A DNA stretch of 34,362 bases from Clostridia bacterium (GCA_017431145.1 JAFRLQ010000119.1:1-34362); one strand, 5' to 3'; positions 16,535 to 24,899 are shown, counted from the first letter of the stretch. The notes: generated by a model from the sequence alone, not told the origin. Program-made: numbers and translations.

Positions 16535-17479
16535 ATGGCAAAGATCCTTGTTACAACCCGGATGCAGCCGCAGATCCGCGAGCGGCTGACCGCTGCCGGT
16601 CACGAGCTCGTTCTTTGCGACGCGGTCTCCTGGGAAGAGAAGTGTGCCGCAGCAAAGGAATGTGAAGCCATCGCCTGCCGGGGCGGTGCATACCCCGCTG
16701 CTTTTTTTGAAGCGCTCCCGAAACTGCGTATCCTCGCTCTTCCGTCCGCCGGCTTTGACCAGGTGGATCTGGACAGCGCGCGTGCGCATCATGTGATCGT
16801 CACTAACGCCGGAAACGGAAACGCGCGCAGCGTGGCGGAAATGGCATGTCTTCTGATGCTTGGCGCCGCGAAGAAAATGACCTATAACACCGCTGTCGTT
16901 ACCGGAGGCGGTCCCTGGCGCAATCCGAAACAGCCGACGTTCAGTGAGGTATCCGGAAAGACCGTCGCGCTGCTTGGGTACGGAAACATCGCGAGGGAAA
17001 TGGATCATCTGTGCCGCGGCTTCGATATGAAAGTCATCGCCTATCATCCGCGCATTTCACAGAAAACGCTCCCCGAAGGCACGATCCCCTGCGATGATCT
17101 GGCGCTTGCCGTAAAAGACGCGGATATCGTCTCCTGTCACATCCCCGCGCGTCCTGAAAACAATCATATTCTCGGTGCTTCCTTCTTTGCCTCGATGAAA
17201 CCCGGCGCGCTTTTCATCAACACCGGGCGCGGAAGCGTCGTCGATGAAGCCGCGCTGATTGATGCCCTCCGTTCGGGACACCTCGGCGGAGCCGGGCTCG
17301 ACGTCTTCCAAGAGGAACCGACGCCTGCCTCCAATCCGCTTCTGCATATGGATAATGTCGTCTGCATGCCGCATATCGGCGGTGAAACACGTGAGGCAAA
17401 GGAACGTGTTTACGGAATCGCGGCGGAAAACGTGCTCCGCGTGCTTTCCGGAGAAGCGCCGCTTTCTCCCGTGACCTGA
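16535..17479 (+). CDS. D-2-hydroxyacid dehydrogenase (phosphoglycerate dehydrogenase-like)
   Basis: This encodes a 314-residue cytosolic NAD-dependent oxidoreductase of the D-isomer-specific family. The catalytic residues are visible: R232 (NTGRGSVVDE), E261 (FQEEP) and H280 (PHIGGE). The Rossmann fingerprint at 148-153 reads GYGNIA, with Ala instead of the usual third glycine, so cofactor preference may differ. There is no C-terminal ACT or regulatory domain, so it is not a full-length SerA. Start support: ATG at 16535 after AAAGAGG. It lies 25 bp upstream of a heterodimeric ABC exporter with no terminator between, so it shares their transcript; a metabolic link to the exporter is not evident. 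The substrate (3-phosphoglycerate, hydroxypyruvate or another 2-keto acid) cannot be decided. Confidence 0.88.
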   Translation: MAKILVTTRMQPQIRERLTAAGHELVLCDAVSWEEKCAAAKECEAIACRGGAYPAAFFEALPKLRILALPSAGFDQVDLDSARAHHVIVTNAGNGNARSVAEMACLLMLGAAKKMTYNTAVVTGGGPWRNPKQPTFSEVSGKTVALLGYGNIAREMDHLCRGFDMKVIAYHPRISQKTLPEGTIPCDDLALAVKDADIVSCHIPARPENNHILGASFFASMKPGALFINTGRGSVVDEAALIDALRSGHLGGAGLDVFQEEPTPASNPLLHMDNVVCMPHIGGETREAKERVYGIAAENVLRVLSGEAPLSPVT

Positions 17480-17504
17480 TCCTGCTGGAAGGAGAAATGC
17501 ATTC

Positions 17505-19220
17505 TTGAAAAAATACCTCGACTGTCTGAAAGGATACTGGGTATACACCATTCTCGCGCCTGTCATGATCATGCTTGAAGTTGCGCTGGAACTGCTGATC
17601 CCCCGCGTCATGAGCAGGATCATCGACTCGGCGATTCCCTCCCGTGACATGGCCCTCATTCTGAAATTCGGAGGGATCATGATCGCGCTGGCGCTGCTTT
17701 CCCTCGTATTCGGCGTACTCTCCGGACGCTTTGCTTCCATCGCGAGCGTCGGGTTCGCTTCGCGTCTGCGTACGAAGCTTTTTTGCAAACTCCAGGAGTT
17801 TTCCTTCGCCAATCTGGACAGATTCTCGACTGCGTCGCTCGTAACGCGCCTCACGACAGACGTGACCAATACACAGAACGCTTTCATGATGATGATCCGG
17901 ATCATGTTCCGGGCTCCTTTCATGATGATCTTTGCCTGTATCATGGCGGTTCAGATCAACAGAAGCCTCTTTCGGATCTTTTACGCCGCACTGCCGATCC
18001 TGCTCGTCACGGCCGTTATCGTCATAATAAAAGGATATCCCCGCTTCATGCAGATGCTGAACCGCTATGACAGCCTGAACGCATCTGTACAGGAGAACCT
18101 GACCGGGATCCGCGTGGTGAAGGCCTACGTGCGCGAAGACTATGAAACCTCCAAATTCGCATCCGCATCCGCAGATCTGCGTGACACGATGATCCGCGCG
18201 GAAAAACTCGTTGTTTCCGCCATGCCGGTTTTGACACTCGTCATGAATGCCAGTCTGATCGCTGTATCCTGGCTTGGCGGCAGACAGATCATTGCGGGCA
18301 ATATGACGGTCGGCGAACTGATGAGCTACAACTCCTATATCATGCAGATCCTGCTGAGTCTCCTGATGGTCGCCATGATCTTCGTGTCTCTGGTCCTCTC
18401 CCGTGCCTCCTTCCGGAGAATCGGACAAGTTCTGACGGAAGAAAGCACCGTATCAGACAAAGACGCAGACCCGGATATTGCCCCGGAAGACGGCACCGTG
18501 GACTTCGAGCACGTGTCCTTTTCCTACGCGCAGACTCCCGTTCTGCGCGATGTCTGCCTTCACATCCCCTCCGGCCAGATGGTCGGGATCATCGGTCCCA
18601 CCGGATCCTCCAAGAGTTCTCTGGTCCAGCTGATTCCGCGTCTGTACGACGCAACGGAAGGATGCGTCCGTGTCGGCGGACAGGATGTGCGCAGGTATGC
18701 GCTTCATCCGCTGCGCAATGCCGTCGCAATGGTCCTCCAGAAGAACGTTCTCTTTTCCGGAACGATCCGGGAAAACCTTCTGTGGGGCGACCCCGGTGCA
18801 ACGGACGAGGAGATCGCCGCGGCATGCAGAGCCGCTCAGGCGGATGAGTTCATCACCTCCTTCCCGGAAGGCTATGATACCTATCTGGAACAGGGAGGCG
18901 TCAACCTTTCCGGCGGGCAGAAACAGCGTCTGTGCATCGCAAGAGCGCTTCTGAAGCATCCCAGGATCCTGATCCTCGATGATTCCACCTCCGCGGTGGA
19001 TACAGCGACCGACTCCAGGATCCGCAGCGCGCTTCGCAGTCAGCACGGTGACATCACTACGATCGTGATCGCACAGCGGATCGCCTCTGTACAGGACGCC
19101 GACCAGATCATCGTTCTGGATGACGGTGAAGTGCAGGACACGGGTACACACGAGCAGCTGCTTCAGCGCAACACGATCTATCGCGAGATGTATGAATCCC
19201 AGGTGAAGGAGGGCTGCTGA
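17505..19220 (+). CDS. Heterodimeric ABC exporter, degenerate-site subunit
   Basis: This encodes a 571-residue half-transporter: six membrane helices (about residues 12-300) and a C-terminal nucleotide-binding domain. Walker A is GPTGSSKSS (364-372), with Ser where Gly normally precedes the lysine. The signature is a canonical LSGGQ (468-472). Walker B ends LILDD, with Asp493 in place of the catalytic Glu, and the switch-loop His is Gln524 (IAQRIAS). These changes are typical of the degenerate-site partner in TM287/288-type or BmrCD-type exporters. Translation probably starts at a TTG (17505) with GGAG 10 bp upstream; the nearby ATG (17497) opens only a three-codon frame. The gene is followed one base later by its partner. 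Likely substrates are drugs, lipids or peptides; the exact one is unknown. Confidence 0.92.
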   Translation: MKKYLDCLKGYWVYTILAPVMIMLEVALELLIPRVMSRIIDSAIPSRDMALILKFGGIMIALALLSLVFGVLSGRFASIASVGFASRLRTKLFCKLQEFSFANLDRFSTASLVTRLTTDVTNTQNAFMMMIRIMFRAPFMMIFACIMAVQINRSLFRIFYAALPILLVTAVIVIIKGYPRFMQMLNRYDSLNASVQENLTGIRVVKAYVREDYETSKFASASADLRDTMIRAEKLVVSAMPVLTLVMNASLIAVSWLGGRQIIAGNMTVGELMSYNSYIMQILLSLLMVAMIFVSLVLSRASFRRIGQVLTEESTVSDKDADPDIAPEDGTVDFEHVSFSYAQTPVLRDVCLHIPSGQMVGIIGPTGSSKSSLVQLIPRLYDATEGCVRVGGQDVRRYALHPLRNAVAMVLQKNVLFSGTIRENLLWGDPGATDEEIAAACRAAQADEFITSFPEGYDTYLEQGGVNLSGGQKQRLCIARALLKHPRILILDDSTSAVDTATDSRIRSALRSQHGDITTIVIAQRIASVQDADQIIVLDDGEVQDTGTHEQLLQRNTIYREMYESQVKEGC

Positions 19221-19221
19221 C

Positions 19222-21117
19222 ATGCAGGGAAGAAGAATGAAAAACCGCGGTCCCGTTCAGAAGCCGAAAAACCTGAAAGGAACGGTCCGGCGTCTGTATG
19301 TCTATCTAAAACCCTACCGTTTCCGTCTCCTGCTGGTCGTGATCGGCGTCATGCTCACCTCGCTGGCTTCCGTCACGGGTACGGCGTTCCTGCGCCCGAT
19401 CTTCAACAACCATATCGTACCGCTTATCGGGCAGAAATCTCCCGATCTTTCCGGCTTTATCCGTCTTCTGATCCTTCTGGCATGTGTTTACGCGGTCGGG
19501 ATCCTATCCAATTTCCTGTACAGCAGACAGATGGTCCGGATCACCGCAAATGTGCTGGACCGCATCCGCACGGATCTCTTCCGCCACATGGAAACCCTGC
19601 CGATCCGGTACTTTGACACGCATACCAACGGCGACCTCATGAGCCGTTATACCAACGATATCGATTCTCTGCGGGAAATGATCTCACGCGGGATACCGCA
19701 GCTGATCTCTTCCCTCATCACCGTGACCGGGGTCTTTTTCGTCATGGTGTTCATGAGCCCACTTCTGACGATCATGATCCTCAGCATGCTTGGGCTCATG
19801 ATCCTGATCGTGCGCGTGATCGGCGGAAAAAGCGGAAAATTCTTTATGGAACGCCAGAAACAGATCGGCTCCGTGAACGGATTCATCGAAGAAATGATCA
19901 CGGGGCAAAAAGTCGTCAAGGTCTTCTGCCATGAAGAACAGAGTATTGCGGATTTTGAAGCGCTGAACACAAAACTATGCCAGGCGGATACCAGCGCGAA
20001 TATTTTCGCCAACATTCTCATGCCGATCATCGGGAACCTTTCGCACATGAATTACGCCCTCACCGCCGCTGCCGGCGGCGCGCTGGTCATCGCCGGGCTT
20101 CTGGATATCGGTACGATCGCTTCGTTCCTGCAGTATTCGCGCACATTCACACAGCCGATTACGCAGTCCTCTCAGCAGATCAACAGCATCCTCCTCGCAC
20201 TGGCAGGCGCGGAACGTATTTTTGAAATGATGGACGAAGATTCGGAAGTGGATGAAGGATATGTCTCGCTGGTCAATGCGTCCACTGATGCTGACGGCGC
20301 TATCAGAGAATCCGATACGTATACTGGCCGCTGGGCATGGCGTCATCCGCACAGTGCGACGGGAGACGTCACCTATACGCCGCTGGAAGGCGACGTACGC
20401 TTCTACGACGTGACATTCGGATATAATGAGAACAAGGCGGTGCTACACGATATCTCTCTGTACGCAAAGCCCGGACAAAAAATTGCCTTCGTCGGTGCGA
20501 CAGGCGCTGGCAAGACCACGATCTCGAATCTCATCAACCGCTTTTATGATGTGCCGGACGGAAAGATACGCTACGACGGCATCAACATCAACAAGATCCG
20601 CAAAGCGGATCTGAGGCGAAGTCTCGCGATGGTTCTTCAGGACACGCAGCTTTTCACGGGAACGGTGCGCGACAATATCCGCTACGGCAAGCTGGACGCG
20701 ACAGATGAGGAGATTGTGCGGGCGGCAAAACTTGCCAACGCACACGGTTTCATCATGCGTCTGCCGGACGGCTATGACACGATGCTCACAACGAACGGCG
20801 CAAATCTGTCCCAGGGACAGCGGCAGCTTCTTGCCATCGCCCGCGCTGCGGTCGCGAACGCACCTGTCCTGATCCTGGACGAAGCAACCAGTTCCATCGA
20901 CACGCATACGGAAAAACAGATCGAACGCGGCATGGACAAACTCATGCACGGCAGAACGACGTTCGTGATCGCCCACAGGCTTTCCACTGTTCGCAACGCG
21001 GATGCGATCATGGTCCTGGAACAGGGCCGCATTATCGAGCGCGGCGATCACAGCGATCTCATTGCGCAGCATGGCAAATACTATGAGCTGTATACCGGAG
21101 CGCTGGAACTGTCCTGA
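19222..21117 (+). CDS. Heterodimeric ABC exporter, catalytic-site subunit
   Basis: This encodes a 631-residue half-transporter partnering the preceding gene. Six membrane helices are followed by an inserted linker of about 50 residues (about 345-395, with GRWAWRHPHS) often seen in this subfamily, then the nucleotide-binding domain. Walker A GATGAGKTT (about 425-433), the Walker B glutamate (LILDEATSSID, about E554) and the switch histidine (AHRLS, about H585) are all intact. Its signature is LSQGQ rather than LSGGQ. Together with the canonical LSGGQ of the partner this gives one active and one degenerate ATP site, as in TM287/288. Start: ATG at 19222, overlapping the partner's 3' end region with ribosome binding site AAGGAGG inside it. 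The operon ends at the terminator 21128-21158. Confidence 0.93.
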   Translation: MQGRRMKNRGPVQKPKNLKGTVRRLYVYLKPYRFRLLLVVIGVMLTSLASVTGTAFLRPIFNNHIVPLIGQKSPDLSGFIRLLILLACVYAVGILSNFLYSRQMVRITANVLDRIRTDLFRHMETLPIRYFDTHTNGDLMSRYTNDIDSLREMISRGIPQLISSLITVTGVFFVMVFMSPLLTIMILSMLGLMILIVRVIGGKSGKFFMERQKQIGSVNGFIEEMITGQKVVKVFCHEEQSIADFEALNTKLCQADTSANIFANILMPIIGNLSHMNYALTAAAGGALVIAGLLDIGTIASFLQYSRTFTQPITQSSQQINSILLALAGAERIFEMMDEDSEVDEGYVSLVNASTDADGAIRESDTYTGRWAWRHPHSATGDVTYTPLEGDVRFYDVTFGYNENKAVLHDISLYAKPGQKIAFVGATGAGKTTISNLINRFYDVPDGKIRYDGININKIRKADLRRSLAMVLQDTQLFTGTVRDNIRYGKLDATDEEIVRAAKLANAHGFIMRLPDGYDTMLTTNGANLSQGQRQLLAIARAAVANAPVLILDEATSSIDTHTEKQIERGMDKLMHGRTTFVIAHRLSTVRNADAIMVLEQGRIIERGDHSDLIAQHGKYYELYTGALELS

Positions 21118-21127
21118 TGAACGATAC

Positions 21128-21158
21128 AAAAAAGCACCGAAACCATCGGTGCTTTTTT
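21128..21158. terminator. Bidirectional terminator
   Basis: A 13-bp stem AAAAAAGCACCGA/TCGGTGCTTTTTT with a 5-nt loop serves the ABC exporter operon (plus). It also ends the tRNA-Val transcript, which stops 3 bp away on the minus strand. Confidence 0.93.
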
Positions 21159-21160
21159 TA

Positions 21161-21233
21161 TGGTCTGTGCTGGGCTCGAACCAGTGACCCCTGCGATGTG
21201 AACACAGTGCTCTACCAACTGAGCTAACAGACC
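21161..21233 (-). tRNA. tRNA-Val (anticodon CAC)
   Basis: This 73-nt cloverleaf on the minus strand has a perfect acceptor GGTCTGT/ACAGACC, D arm GCTC/GAGC, anticodon stem CTGTG/CGCAG with loop TTCACAT (anticodon CAC), and T loop TTCGAGC. The outermost T-stem pair is an A-C mismatch. The CCA is not encoded. Confidence 0.93.
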
Positions 21234-21242
21234 GCTGTCATC

Positions 21243-21271
21243 ATATTATGCCATCCGTCCGCGTTTGTCAA
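21243..21271 (-). promoter_or_regulatory. Promoter of tRNA-Val
   Basis: The minus strand shows consensus -35 TTGACA (21266-21271), a 17-bp spacer and -10 TAATAT (21243-21248), 9 bp before the tRNA and 10 bp after the LCP gene stop. Confidence 0.8.
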
Positions 21272-21280
21272 TCTCCTGTC

Positions 21281-22348
21281 TCACTGATTCTCAGGTGCGA
21301 CATAGTCGCCGACCAGGAACTGCTGGATCGCCTTGCGGTTATCCTCGAAATTGATTACGACATAACTCAGTCCGTCCACTGTCTGGTAGATCCAGGTGCC
21401 GTCCATGGGGATACGCAGCTGCTCCATTTCGACATTCTTCATCCTGAGGACTTTGAATCCGATCGCGAGCATCTCGTCCGGCGTAAGATTGGTTTTGACC
21501 ATGTCCTTGCAGTCATTGAACACACCCGGCCACGCAAGCAGTCCGACGGTCTTCATCTTCGCAAGCATCGCCTCAAGGACGATTCTCTGCCGCTGCGTAC
21601 GCTCAAAATCACCGTTTCCGACGGAACGGATACGCGCGTATGTCGTCGCCTGCGCACCGTCAAGATGCTGCATGCCGGCTTCCGTCAGGTACTCCTCCTG
21701 CGGCACGGATGTTCCGAGGTTGTCGTAGATATCGTGCAAAAATCTATTGACTTCCCCGACTTCCTTTTCACTGACATCGATGTCCACGCCGCCGATACGG
21801 TCGATGATATCCTTCATCCCGAAGAAGTTGACCAGCACGTATTTGGAAAGATTCGTGCCGAATTTATCATTGATCGTGCGCATGAGCTCATCCATGCCGC
21901 CGTAGGACGCGTATACGGAATTGAGTTTCGTATGTCCGGAATAGCCGCTGGGATTCACATAAATATCACGCATCAGGGAGACCAGACGGATCCGGTTGCT
22001 TGTAAGATCGATCGACGCGATGATCATGACGTCCGTCAGTCCGAAATCCGATTCCACTTTCCGGGTGTCGATACCGATACAGAGGATATTGATGTAATCC
22101 GATCCGAAATTCCAGTCGTAATACTTCGCTTCCTCTTCCGAGACCGTATCCACTTCGACTTCCAGCTCCGTCGTTTCGCCTGTTTCATCATTGACCATCT
22201 GCGTCACAGTCGTTCTGGGTGTTTGAGCAGGAGTCTCCTCGTGCTGAAACGCGGATAGCATCTGATTAAGATAGATGCCTCCGCCCAGAGAACCGATCAT
22301 AACAAAACAGAGAATCAGGATACCGAAGTTCCGGAAAAAACGCTTCAC
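21281..22348 (-). CDS. LytR-CpsA-Psr (LCP) family cell wall glycopolymer ligase
   Basis: This encodes 355 residues. A short cytoplasmic N terminus and one signal-anchor helix (FGILILCFVMIGSLGGGIYL, about 8-28) are followed by an acidic, Thr-rich stalk and the extracellular LCP domain (about 83-320). Family hallmarks are present: a conserved arginine in LVSLMRDIYV, HTKLNSVYASYGG, and ARIRSVGNGDFERTQRQR. LCP enzymes transfer teichoic acids or capsule polymers from lipid carriers to peptidoglycan. The start is GTG at 22348 with GGAGG 5 bp upstream; an upstream in-frame ATG would lack a site. An extended -10 promoter lies at 22409-22437. It is a single-gene unit flanked by two tRNA genes. It could supply the wall polymer to which the nearby repeat proteins bind, which is speculation. 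Confidence 0.93.
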   Translation of the reverse strand: MKRFFRNFGILILCFVMIGSLGGGIYLNQMLSAFQHEETPAQTPRTTVTQMVNDETGETTELEVEVDTVSEEEAKYYDWNFGSDYINILCIGIDTRKVESDFGLTDVMIIASIDLTSNRIRLVSLMRDIYVNPSGYSGHTKLNSVYASYGGMDELMRTINDKFGTNLSKYVLVNFFGMKDIIDRIGGVDIDVSEKEVGEVNRFLHDIYDNLGTSVPQEEYLTEAGMQHLDGAQATTYARIRSVGNGDFERTQRQRIVLEAMLAKMKTVGLLAWPGVFNDCKDMVKTNLTPDEMLAIGFKVLRMKNVEMEQLRIPMDGTWIYQTVDGLSYVVINFEDNRKAIQQFLVGDYVAPENQ

Positions 22349-22408
22349 TGCTGCCTCCACTTGAATTGAAAAGAAACACTTTCCCGTGTGATTTCCACAC
22401 CACGACAT

Positions 22409-22437
22409 ACCTTATCACAGGTGCTGTTTTTTTGCAA
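22409..22437 (-). promoter_or_regulatory. Promoter of the LCP gene
   Basis: The minus strand shows -35 TTGCAA (22432-22437), a 17-bp spacer and an extended -10, TG-A-TAAGGT (hexamer at 22409-22414). Confidence 0.5.
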
Positions 22438-22453
22438 ATCACACAGAACCCGC

Positions 22454-22490
22454 AAAAAAACACTCTGCACAGCCGCGCCGTACAGAGTGT
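22454..22490 (-). terminator. Terminator of tRNA-Ala(CGC)
   Basis: On the minus strand an 8-bp stem ACACTCTG/CAGAGTGT is followed by a seven-T run, starting 4 bp after the tRNA. Confidence 0.85.
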
Positions 22491-22494
22491 CTGC

Positions 22495-22568
22495 TGGAGA
22501 TGAAGAGATTCGAACTCTCGACCTTACGGATGCGAACCGTACGCTCTAGCCAACTGAGCTACACCCCC
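22495..22568 (-). tRNA. tRNA-Ala (anticodon CGC)
   Basis: This 74-nt tRNA on the minus strand has acceptor GGGGGTG/CATCTCC, D arm GCTC/GAGC, anticodon stem TACGG/CCGTA with loop TTCGCAT (anticodon CGC), T stem GAGAG/CTCTT (outermost G-U pair) and T loop TTCGAAT. There is no encoded CCA. It is the second Ala isoacceptor in the window, sharing the acceptor sequence of tRNA-Ala(TGC). Confidence 0.93.
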
Positions 22569-22581
22569 AGGCAACAAAATG

Positions 22582-22610
22582 ATGTTATCACAAATCAGAC
22601 GGCTTGGCAA
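22582..22610 (-). promoter_or_regulatory. Promoter of tRNA-Ala(CGC)
   Basis: The minus strand shows -35 TTGCCA (22605-22610), a 17-bp spacer and an extended -10, TG-A-TAACAT (hexamer at 22582-22587). Confidence 0.65.
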
Positions 22611-22611
22611 C

Positions 22612-22657
22612 AAAAAAAAGAGACCTTCCCGTTCGGTTGCCGGAACAGAAAGGTCTC
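22612..22657 (-). terminator. Terminator of the reductase/methyltransferase operon
   Basis: On the minus strand a hairpin GAGACCTT/AAGGTCTC with further internal pairing is followed by a run of T residues, just past the reductase stop and just before the tRNA-Ala promoter. Confidence 0.85.
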
Positions 22658-22668
22658 CTGCACATCGA

Positions 22669-23730
22669 TCACTTCTGACGCACGCGGAACCGCAGCGGTT
22701 CACCGCTGTGATACTGTCTGTAGAGCTCGTAATATGCTTCCCGCTGATCCACGATCCTGTTCGGGATATCCAGATGGTAGGGACATCTGGAGGCACAGGC
22801 GCCGCATCTGAGACACTGCAGCGTCTGATCCACTCTCAGCTTGTTCTTCTCACTGAGCCAGACATCCGGCCGGTTGCGCTTGACAAAAAACTCGATCCGC
22901 ATCACCGTCGGCAGTTCAATGCCCGCCGGGCACGGGAGACAATAGCCGCAGCCGCGGCAGAACTCGCTTCCGTTCTCCTCACGGATCCGTACGACTTCCT
23001 TCTGCATCTCCTCGTCAAATGCCGGCGGATCGTTCGCCAGAGACAGAAACTGCTCCATCTCGGAAACACGCTGCACGCCCCAGAGCGGGACCACGTTTTC
23101 CAGACTGTGCATGAACGCAAAAGGCGCTCTTCCGTCTTCCAGAAGACCTCCGCACATCGCCTTCATCGCGAAGAAACCGACGTTCTGCTCTTTGCAGATC
23201 TTTGTCAGTTCCATCTCATCCGGCGTGGACAGCATGGAGAACGGATACTGGACCGTGTCGTAGTCCCCGCTCATCGCCGCCTCCTTTGCACGTCCGAGAT
23301 GATGATTCGTCACGCCGATGAACCGGATTTTCCCCTGCTTCTGCGCGTCTTTCAGTGCGCTGTACACGCTTTCCGGATCTTCCGGCGCACCGGTGATGAA
23401 TTTGGGATTGTGCCACTGATAGATATCGATGTAATCTGTGTGCATCCTTTCCAGTGACTGGTCGATCTGATCCATTGCCGTCCGGTAATCCGTCGCCATG
23501 GCTTTGGATGTAATGATGATTCTCTGGCGCATGGACGGCGTAAACGCCGCACCGATCTTCTCCTCGCTGTCCGTATAGACATGCGCCGTGTCAAACAGCT
23601 GTACGCCTCCGTCATATGCCGTATGCAGAATGCGCACCGCTTCCTCTTTGGAGACACGCTGAATGGGCAGACAGCCCATTGCGACCTCGTTGACCTCGAT
23701 TCCGGTCCTTCCGAGTCTGACTTTTTTCAT
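22669..23730 (-). CDS. Aldo/keto reductase with C-terminal 4Fe-4S ferredoxin domain
   Basis: This 353-residue fusion has a TIM-barrel aldo/keto reductase (about residues 1-255) with catalytic tetrad D47, Y52, K76 and H107. It is followed by a ferredoxin-like domain with two cysteine clusters, CRGCGYCLPCP and CLRCGACASRCP, able to hold iron-sulfur centres. The family is common in anaerobes, where electrons may come from ferredoxin-like partners instead of, or together with, NADPH; the natural substrate is unknown. Its ATG overlaps the stop of the upstream methyltransferase gene (ATGA), so translation is coupled. A rho-independent terminator follows. The class assignment is strong. Confidence 0.93.
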   Translation of the reverse strand: MKKVRLGRTGIEVNEVAMGCLPIQRVSKEEAVRILHTAYDGGVQLFDTAHVYTDSEEKIGAAFTPSMRQRIIITSKAMATDYRTAMDQIDQSLERMHTDYIDIYQWHNPKFITGAPEDPESVYSALKDAQKQGKIRFIGVTNHHLGRAKEAAMSGDYDTVQYPFSMLSTPDEMELTKICKEQNVGFFAMKAMCGGLLEDGRAPFAFMHSLENVVPLWGVQRVSEMEQFLSLANDPPAFDEEMQKEVVRIREENGSEFCRGCGYCLPCPAGIELPTVMRIEFFVKRNRPDVWLSEKNKLRVDQTLQCLRCGACASRCPYHLDIPNRIVDQREAYYELYRQYHSGEPLRFRVRQK

Positions 23731-24335
23731 TCTTTTTCCCCCTTTGATCGAACAGCATGAAGCACATGGTAACCGCCCTGTCTTTCCACTGTCTCACAAT
23801 TTCCAAACAGCGAGGCCAGAAACTGCTTTGCGCTCGGCGCTCCCTGTTTTTTTCTGATGACGATGTAAAGGCTTCCGCCCTCATTCAGGCGCCCGTAACA
23901 GTCTGTCCACATACTCTGCAGCGCCTGTTTGCCGATCCGGATCGGCGGGTTGGAAAGGATCAGATCAAATGTCCCCTCCAGTTCGCTGCATCCGTTCGAA
24001 AAGACCGTCCGCGCGTTCCGGATCCCGTTGCGGTCCAGATTTTCCTGGGCCAGTTCCAGGCTGCGTCTGTTGACATCCGACATCACGACGCTGCATTCCG
24101 GTTCCGCGGCTGCAAACGCGATCCCGATGGGTCCATATCCGCAGCCCAGATCAAGGATCCTTCCCTTTCGGGCTGGAACGGTTTCGATAAGCAGGCTGCT
24201 CCCCGGATCCAGATGCTCCCGGGAAAAGACACCGGCATCCGTCTTCAGTGTCAGCGTCCGTCCCTTCAGGTCGCACGGTACCATTCTGTATGCATGCGCC
24301 GCTTCGGGATTCTCCGTGTAATAGTGATCCGCCAT
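23727..24335 (-). CDS. RsmC-like class I SAM methyltransferase
   Basis: This encodes a 202-residue small-domain methyltransferase of the RsmC/YbxB type. Motif I is DLGCGYGPIG (62-71), the acidic residue of motif II is SDVNRRSLELA, and the catalytic motif IV is NPPI (129-132), typical of N2-guanine methylation of rRNA. Its N-terminal part (HYYTENPEAAH, then FSREHLDPGSSLLI) matches the single-domain Gram-positive form, which lacks the duplicated domain of E. coli RsmC. The likely role is 16S rRNA guanine methylation, but that is by family only. The ATG at 24335 follows AAGGATGG. It overlaps the reductase gene by 4 bp. Confidence 0.88.
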   Translation of the reverse strand: MADHYYTENPEAAHAYRMVPCDLKGRTLTLKTDAGVFSREHLDPGSSLLIETVPARKGRILDLGCGYGPIGIAFAAAEPECSVVMSDVNRRSLELAQENLDRNGIRNARTVFSNGCSELEGTFDLILSNPPIRIGKQALQSMWTDCYGRLNEGGSLYIVIRKKQGAPSAKQFLASLFGNCETVERQGGYHVLHAVRSKGEKE

Positions 24336-24357
24336 AGTTCCATCCTTTTTTAAGAAC

Positions 24358-24382
24358 AGCCCGGAAGTGTTCCTCCCGGGCT
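24358..24382 (-). terminator. Hairpin between GNAT and methyltransferase genes
   Basis: On the minus strand a 7-bp stem AGCCCGG/CCGGGCT has an 11-nt loop followed by GTTCTTAAAAAAGG. The T run is weak, so it may terminate only partly and let the operon upstream feed the methyltransferase/reductase pair. Confidence 0.5.
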
Positions 24383-24389
24383 CACACTG

Positions 24390-24899
24390 TTATAAAACTC
24401 GTTTTAAAAGCACCAGATCGACCGGTTCCCCGCCGCGCTGTCCGCCGCGGATCAGCGTGCTCATCCGTTCATAACCCAGCCGCTCATGCAGCCGGATGCT
24501 GGCCTGATTGCCCTGAATGACCGTCGCCATGATGATCCTGTACCCGCGCTGGCGCGCTTCGTTCAGAAGATGCGACACGAGCTTTGTCGCCACGCCTCTT
24601 CTGCGGAAACGGGTATCCACGTAGATCGAATTTTCAGCGATCCTTTCAAACCCCAGCGCGCTGCGGTACGGGTTGATCGCCGCATAGCCCACGACCTCGC
24701 CGCCGATCTCCGCAACGAATACCGGATAGGTCTCGGGATCATGGCGCATGAACCACATCATTCCCTGTGTTTTCGTCCAGGCGCGCGTATCCAGCGTATG
24801 GTCCGCAAACAGGATGTCATCGTTCAGGATCCGAAGGATCGCGTTGACGTCCCGGAATTTCGCGTCCCGCACTGTGATCTGGTTCTCTTCTCTCTCCAT
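24390..24899 (-). CDS. GNAT family N-acetyltransferase (phosphinothricin-acetyltransferase-like)
   Basis: This 169-residue GNAT fold has the acetyl-CoA pyrophosphate-binding loop RRRGVATKL (about 98-106). The pattern SIYVDTRFRRRG and later ATVIQGNQASIRLHERLGYE is characteristic of the phosphinothricin/methionine-sulfoximine acetyltransferase group. Such enzymes acetylate amino groups of small amino-acid-like compounds; the actual substrate is unknown. The gene starts 3 bp after the trpS stop without an obvious ribosome binding site, so it probably depends on coupling to trpS translation. It is the last gene of the thrC-trpS operon. Confidence 0.88.
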   Translation of the reverse strand: MEREENQITVRDAKFRDVNAILRILNDDILFADHTLDTRAWTKTQGMMWFMRHDPETYPVFVAEIGGEVVGYAAINPYRSALGFERIAENSIYVDTRFRRRGVATKLVSHLLNEARQRGYRIIMATVIQGNQASIRLHERLGYERMSTLIRGGQRGGEPVDLVLLKRVL

